Below are positions 60,418 through 64,000 of a DNA stretch of 64,000 nt, in pieces. The stretch is from assembly GCA_963812505.1 (NCBI GenBank), contig CAWEVM010000005.1, positions 1 to 64,000 of the forward strand, in the 5' to 3' direction. Made by a program: the position numbers and the translations under genes. The notes below the pieces were generated by a model that saw only the letters and a program-made list of their open reading frames with translations, had not been told where the DNA came from and searched no databases. The DNA comes from JAMXLO01 sp963812505. GTDB lineage: Bacteria; Pseudomonadota; Alphaproteobacteria; Acetobacterales; Acetobacteraceae. Position 1 is the stretch's first letter. The number at the start of each line of letters is the position of its first letter.

Positions 60418-61785
60418 TCATTCCGCGGCCTTCGCCACCCCGGCTACCCGCGTGCGCGTGCGCAGTGTGACAAATTCTTCTGCCGCTGTCGGATGGATGC
60501 CGATGGTTCGATCAAAGTCTGCCTTGGTGGCGCCCATCACGATGGCGATCGCCAGGCCTTGCATGATCTCCGGCGCGTCCTCGCCCAGCATGTGCGCTCC
60601 GACGACCTTCTGGCTCACCTGATCGACCAGCAGCTTCAATGTGCTTCTGCGCGCGCGGCCGGACAGCGTGTGGCGCATCGGCGTGAACTTGCTGACATAG
60701 ACATCGACCGGGCCGTGCTCCGCGGCCTGCTCCTCGGTCGGACCGCAGGTCGCGATCGGCGGCGTGGAGAACACCGCTGTGGGCACGTTGCGCAGCGAGA
60801 TGGCGCGTGGGTTTCTGCCGAACAGACTATCCGCCAGTGCATGGCCTTCGGCGATTGCCACCGGCGTCAGGTTAAGCCGGTCTGTGACATCGCCCATCGC
60901 ATAGATGTGGTGCTGACTGGTGCGCAGATGCTGGTCAACCACCACGGCGCCGGCGTCATTCAGCGTTATGCCGATCTTGTCGAGGCCGAGTCCTGTCGTC
61001 GCTGGCGCGCGACCGGTGGCGAAGAAGACGAGGTCGGTGCGCAGCTCGTGTCCCTCGCCGAAGGTCAGCACGCGTTCGTCGCCGTGCGTTGCGATCTTCT
61101 GCGGCCGGGAACCTGGGTGCAGCGCGATGCCCTGCGCGCCAAGCGCCTCAGCCAGTGCTTCGCGCAGGTCCATGTCGAAGCCGCGCAGCGGCAACGGCTG
61201 GCGATACACCAGGTCCACGTGCGCGCCGAGACCGGCGAAGATGCCGGCGAATTCTACCGCGATGTAGCCCGAGCCGATGATCGCCACGCGCTTCGGCATA
61301 TGCGGCAGGAAGAACGCATCGTCGGAGATGATACCGAGTTCAGCACCGGGAATCGGCAGTCGCACCGGATATCCGCCAGTCGCGATCACGATGCGTTCGG
61401 CCGTGACACGCTTGCCACCGACATCAAGCGTATGCGGATCGAGGAAGATGGCACGCGCCTCGAAGATGGTGGCGCCGGCATTGTCGAGCAGCCGCTTGTA
61501 GATGCCATTGAGCCGTCCGATCTCGCGGTCCTTCGCCGCGATCAACTTCGCCCAGTTGTGCGGTCCCTTCTTGATGGTCCACCCAAAGCCGGCGGCATCC
61601 TCCGCCCAGGCGCCGTATTCGCCAGCCTGCACCAGCAGCTTCTTCGGCACGCAGCCGACGTTGACGCAGGTGCCGCCCCAGAAGCGCTCCTCGGCGACGC
61701 CGACGCGTGCGCCATGGCCGGCGGCGATCCGTGCGCAACGGACGCCGGCGGAACCGCCGCCGATGACAAAGAGGTCGAAGTCCAT
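60418..61785 (-). CDS. gor: Glutathione-disulfide reductase
   Basis: 455 residues. FAD motif FDLFVIGGGSAGVRCAR, the redox disulfide Cys40/Cys45 (GGTCVNVGCVPKKL), the NADPH motif RVAIIGSGYIAVEFAGIFAG with a following Arg (LVYRQPLPLRGF), and the C-terminal catalytic His in TIGIHPTAAEEFVTL. Keeps glutathione reduced in the cytoplasm. Monocistronic. Intact. Confidence 0.93.
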   Translation of the reverse strand: MDFDLFVIGGGSAGVRCARIAAGHGARVGVAEERFWGGTCVNVGCVPKKLLVQAGEYGAWAEDAAGFGWTIKKGPHNWAKLIAAKDREIGRLNGIYKRLLDNAGATIFEARAIFLDPHTLDVGGKRVTAERIVIATGGYPVRLPIPGAELGIISDDAFFLPHMPKRVAIIGSGYIAVEFAGIFAGLGAHVDLVYRQPLPLRGFDMDLREALAEALGAQGIALHPGSRPQKIATHGDERVLTFGEGHELRTDLVFFATGRAPATTGLGLDKIGITLNDAGAVVVDQHLRTSQHHIYAMGDVTDRLNLTPVAIAEGHALADSLFGRNPRAISLRNVPTAVFSTPPIATCGPTEEQAAEHGPVDVYVSKFTPMRHTLSGRARRSTLKLLVDQVSQKVVGAHMLGEDAPEIMQGLAIAIVMGATKADFDRTIGIHPTAAEEFVTLRTRTRVAGVAKAAE

Positions 61786-61897
61786 CGCGAGCCTCTGCTT
61801 GCAGATTACACCGAGCAGGGTAGGGCAGGGGACGGAGGGGTGACAACTCGGTGGGGCGAGGGCGGTCCGCGCCGGGTCGAGTTGGTCAATTCATGAG

Positions 61898-63016
61898 TTA
61901 CTGGCCCTTGGCAAGCCGGCGCTCCATGTTGCGACCGTAAGCCGACATCGCGTAGCAGCAGAGAAAGAACACGACGGCGGAGAAAACATAGCCCTCGGTC
62001 GCGAAACCGAGCCAGGCTGGATCCTTCAGTGCCTGCTCGACCGTGCCCAACAGGTCAAACAGGCCGATGATCGTCAAGAGCGTGGTGTCCTTGAACAGGT
62101 CGACGACGGTGTTGATGATGCCGGGCACTATGATGCGCAGCGCCTGCGGCAACACGATGAAGGCCTGCGCATGCCACCAGCGCAGCCCGAGCGAAGCGGC
62201 GGCTTCCTCTTGGCCGGACGCAACGCCTTGCAGCCCGCCGCGCACCACCTCCGCCATGTAGGCGGCATTGAACAGCACCAGCGCCGCGATGGCGCGGAGC
62301 AGCCTATCGGGCAAAAAGCCTTCGGGCAGGAACAGGGGTACCACGACTGTTGACATGAACAGCACGGTCAACAGCGGGACGCCGCGCCACACCTCGATGT
62401 AGCCGACCGATAGAATCCGCACGACCGGCAACTGGGAGCGCCGGCCGAACGCCAGCAGAATCCCGAGCGGCAAGGATGCCGCCACGGTGACGAACGATGC
62501 GATGACGTCGAGCATCAGCCCGCCCCACAGCGAGGTGTCGACGTAGGCCAGTCCGAGCACTCCGCCCCACAGCAACACGGCCGCGAGTACAGGGAACACG
62601 ATGAGCAGCAACAACACCCAGACCCAACGATGCCGCACGCCCTCCCGCAGTACCGGGGTGCAAAACGCCACCAGCAGGGCGAGCGCGACATTGACGCGCC
62701 AGATCTGATCGGGCGGATAACTTCCATAGAAGAACCGCGGGAAGCGCACGCGGATGAAGGTCCAGCAGGCGCCATCACCGGTACACGCAGCGCGTGTCAT
62801 CCCCGAGATCGTGGCATGCGTCACGGCCCAACGGAACAGCGGCGGCAGAATGAGCCACGCCAGCAACAGGACGATGCCCGTCAGAATGGTGTTGAAGACC
62901 GAGCTGAACAGGTTCTGTCGCGCCCAGTCGATAGCGTTCGGCAGCCGGCCGCCGGTGTGTCGCGGCAACAGACCACCCTGGGTCGGCTGGCGATGTCCGG
63001 CGACAACGTCGCTCAT
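61898..63016 (-). CDS. aapM: Amino-acid ABC transporter permease AapM
   Basis: 372 residues from ATG 63016. It has the long N-terminal extension and extra helices of AapM, then the HisM-type permease domain: VDTSLWGGLMLDVIASFVTV, YIEVWRGVPLLTVLFM, and the EAA loop SGQEEAAASLGLRWWHAQAF followed by VLPQALRIIVPG. Takes up L-amino acids together with AapQ, AapP and AapJ. The start overlaps the aapQ stop (ATGA) once the aapQ frame is repaired. Intact. Confidence 0.88.
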   Translation of the reverse strand: MSDVVAGHRQPTQGGLLPRHTGGRLPNAIDWARQNLFSSVFNTILTGIVLLLAWLILPPLFRWAVTHATISGMTRAACTGDGACWTFIRVRFPRFFYGSYPPDQIWRVNVALALLVAFCTPVLREGVRHRWVWVLLLLIVFPVLAAVLLWGGVLGLAYVDTSLWGGLMLDVIASFVTVAASLPLGILLAFGRRSQLPVVRILSVGYIEVWRGVPLLTVLFMSTVVVPLFLPEGFLPDRLLRAIAALVLFNAAYMAEVVRGGLQGVASGQEEAAASLGLRWWHAQAFIVLPQALRIIVPGIINTVVDLFKDTTLLTIIGLFDLLGTVEQALKDPAWLGFATEGYVFSAVVFFLCCYAMSAYGRNMERRLAKGQ

Positions 63017-64000
63017 CGTCCCACCAGCGCGACGCGGCGATTGTACCAGTTCATGAATGCCGAGACGATGAGATTGATGGAGAGGAACACTCCCATCAGG
63101 AGGGCGATCGAACTCGATTTCGCGGTTCGACTGCATCATCGCGGTGCCGGCGAAGATCTGGTACAATTCGGGATATGCTACCGCCGCGCCGAGCGAGGTC
63201 GACTTGATGATGTTGAGGTATTGGCTGGTGATAGGCGGCACGACCACGCGCAACGCCTGTGGCAGGATGATCTTGGACAGCACCTGGCGCGGCCGCAGCC
63301 CCAGGCTCAGTGCTGCTTCGCGTTGGCCCTTGTGCACCGACAGGATGGCGGCGCGCACGATTTCGGCGATGAAGGCGGCGCCATAAATCGAGAGGCCCGC
63401 ACACAGTGCCACCAGCTCCGGCACCACCTGGACGCCGCCCGCGATATTGAAGCCGCGCAATGCGGGTAGTTCGATGTGGTCGATGCCAGCGCCGAACAGC
63501 AGGATCGCCAGCGGCATCAGCAGGAGCGATTTCGCCCCCACTGGAAAGCCACGCCAGGGCACGCGCCATGCAAACGGTATGGCAAGCAACAGAACCAGCG
63601 CGAGCGGCCATAACGTTGCCGCCCGATCGTCGGCGACGAAACTTGGCAAATACAGGCCGCGGACATTCAGCAACGCTCCTCCAGGCAGCAGGATGCTTTG
63701 CCGTGGCCCGGGCAAAGTCTGAAGTACCGCCACGTACCAGAAGATGATCTGCACAAGCTGTGGCGTGTTGCGTACCAGCTCGATGAATCCGAGCGCGATG
63801 TTGCGCACCAGCCAGTTGGTCGACAGCCGCATGATACCGACCAGCAAGCCGAGCAGCGTGGCAGCGACGATACTGATGGCCGCGGCGAGAAGCGTGTTCA
63901 ACACACACACCAACAGGGCGCGTGCATAGGTGTCGCCGACGGCCCACGGTATCAGACGAAATGGGATATCGAAATTCGTCGGGTCAGCGAGGAAGCCGAA
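63013..64000 (-). pseudogene. aapQ: Amino-acid ABC transporter permease AapQ, frameshifted and cut by the window edge
   Basis: The frame enters from beyond 64000 (DPTNFDIPFRLIPWAVGDTY before the first Met at 63913) and shows ELVRNTPQLVQIIFWYVAVL, the EAA loop HKGQREAALSLGLRPRQVLS, and TSQYLNIIKSTSLGAAVAYP. Near 63109-63114 the conserved NREIES-IALLMG is broken by one extra base; in the shifted frame the text continues ALLMGVFLSINLIVSAFMNW to a TGA at 63013. As read, the ORF runs into aapM and gives a false 671-residue fusion. Confidence 0.85.

Overview
The window is high-GC chromosomal DNA from an alphaproteobacterium, most likely Rhodospirillales, and Acetobacteraceae fits best. The evidence is an NDUFA12-type complex I accessory subunit followed by mlaD and a DUF2155 gene, an Aap-type amino-acid ABC permease pair, a good EcfG-type (alphaproteobacterial general stress) promoter, and gene overlaps of the ATGA type throughout. 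The taxonomic call is inference; there is no rRNA in the window.

Layout. 1-5750 is an accessory segment that ends at a tRNA-Lys(CTT) gene. It holds the end of an IS21-family element (istA intact, istB frameshifted), a broken AlpA / DUF3102 / small Cys-rich gene cluster, an IS5-type transposase scrap and a lower-GC orphan gene. 5873-10366 carries a GMC oxidoreductase, a SnoaL/NTF2-like protein, an (S)-2-haloacid dehalogenase and a periplasmic HtrA protease. 10475-12139 is a two-gene unit: a coiled-coil protein and an actin-fold ATPase. 12166-24524 is a Tad (Flp) pilus locus transcribed leftwards, with a lytic transglycosylase. The export machinery (cpaA, B, C, D, E and tadA, B, C, E) is open, but the pilin flp, the pilotin tadD and the von Willebrand-type tadG are broken.

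25818-29001 is a housekeeping block (gmk, yicC, rplI, rpsR, rpsF). 29197-32959 is an NHL / DUF1501 / DUF1800 operon whose DUF1800 gene is split by a frameshift. 33618-36265 couples oxyR to a rare-looking fusion of a PolA-type 5'-3' exonuclease (flap nuclease) with exonuclease III. 36278-46963 holds mixed metabolic and transport genes, two divergent luciferase-like monooxygenases, and a PD-(D/E)xK nuclease fused to a DUF2075 ATPase/helicase. 47145-54607 has a globin-coupled chemoreceptor without the usual haem histidine, a cysteine-free class II ribonucleotide reductase paralogue, the NDUFA12-mlaD-DUF2155 group, otsB, a small secreted protein and an acyltransferase. 54620-61785 has an amidase / small partner / asparaginase operon, an MFS transporter, a flavin reductase, an SDR, an EcfG-driven 48-residue protein and glutathione reductase. 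The window ends in aapM and a frameshifted, edge-truncated aapQ.

A window-wide theme is that at least eight genes carry single-base indels or nonsense changes (istB, a Cys-rich gene, a DUF3102 gene, tadG, tadD, flp, DUF1800, aapQ), while ribosomal, nucleotide and redox genes are clean. This may be genome decay in accessory functions or partly assembly error; the sequence alone cannot decide.
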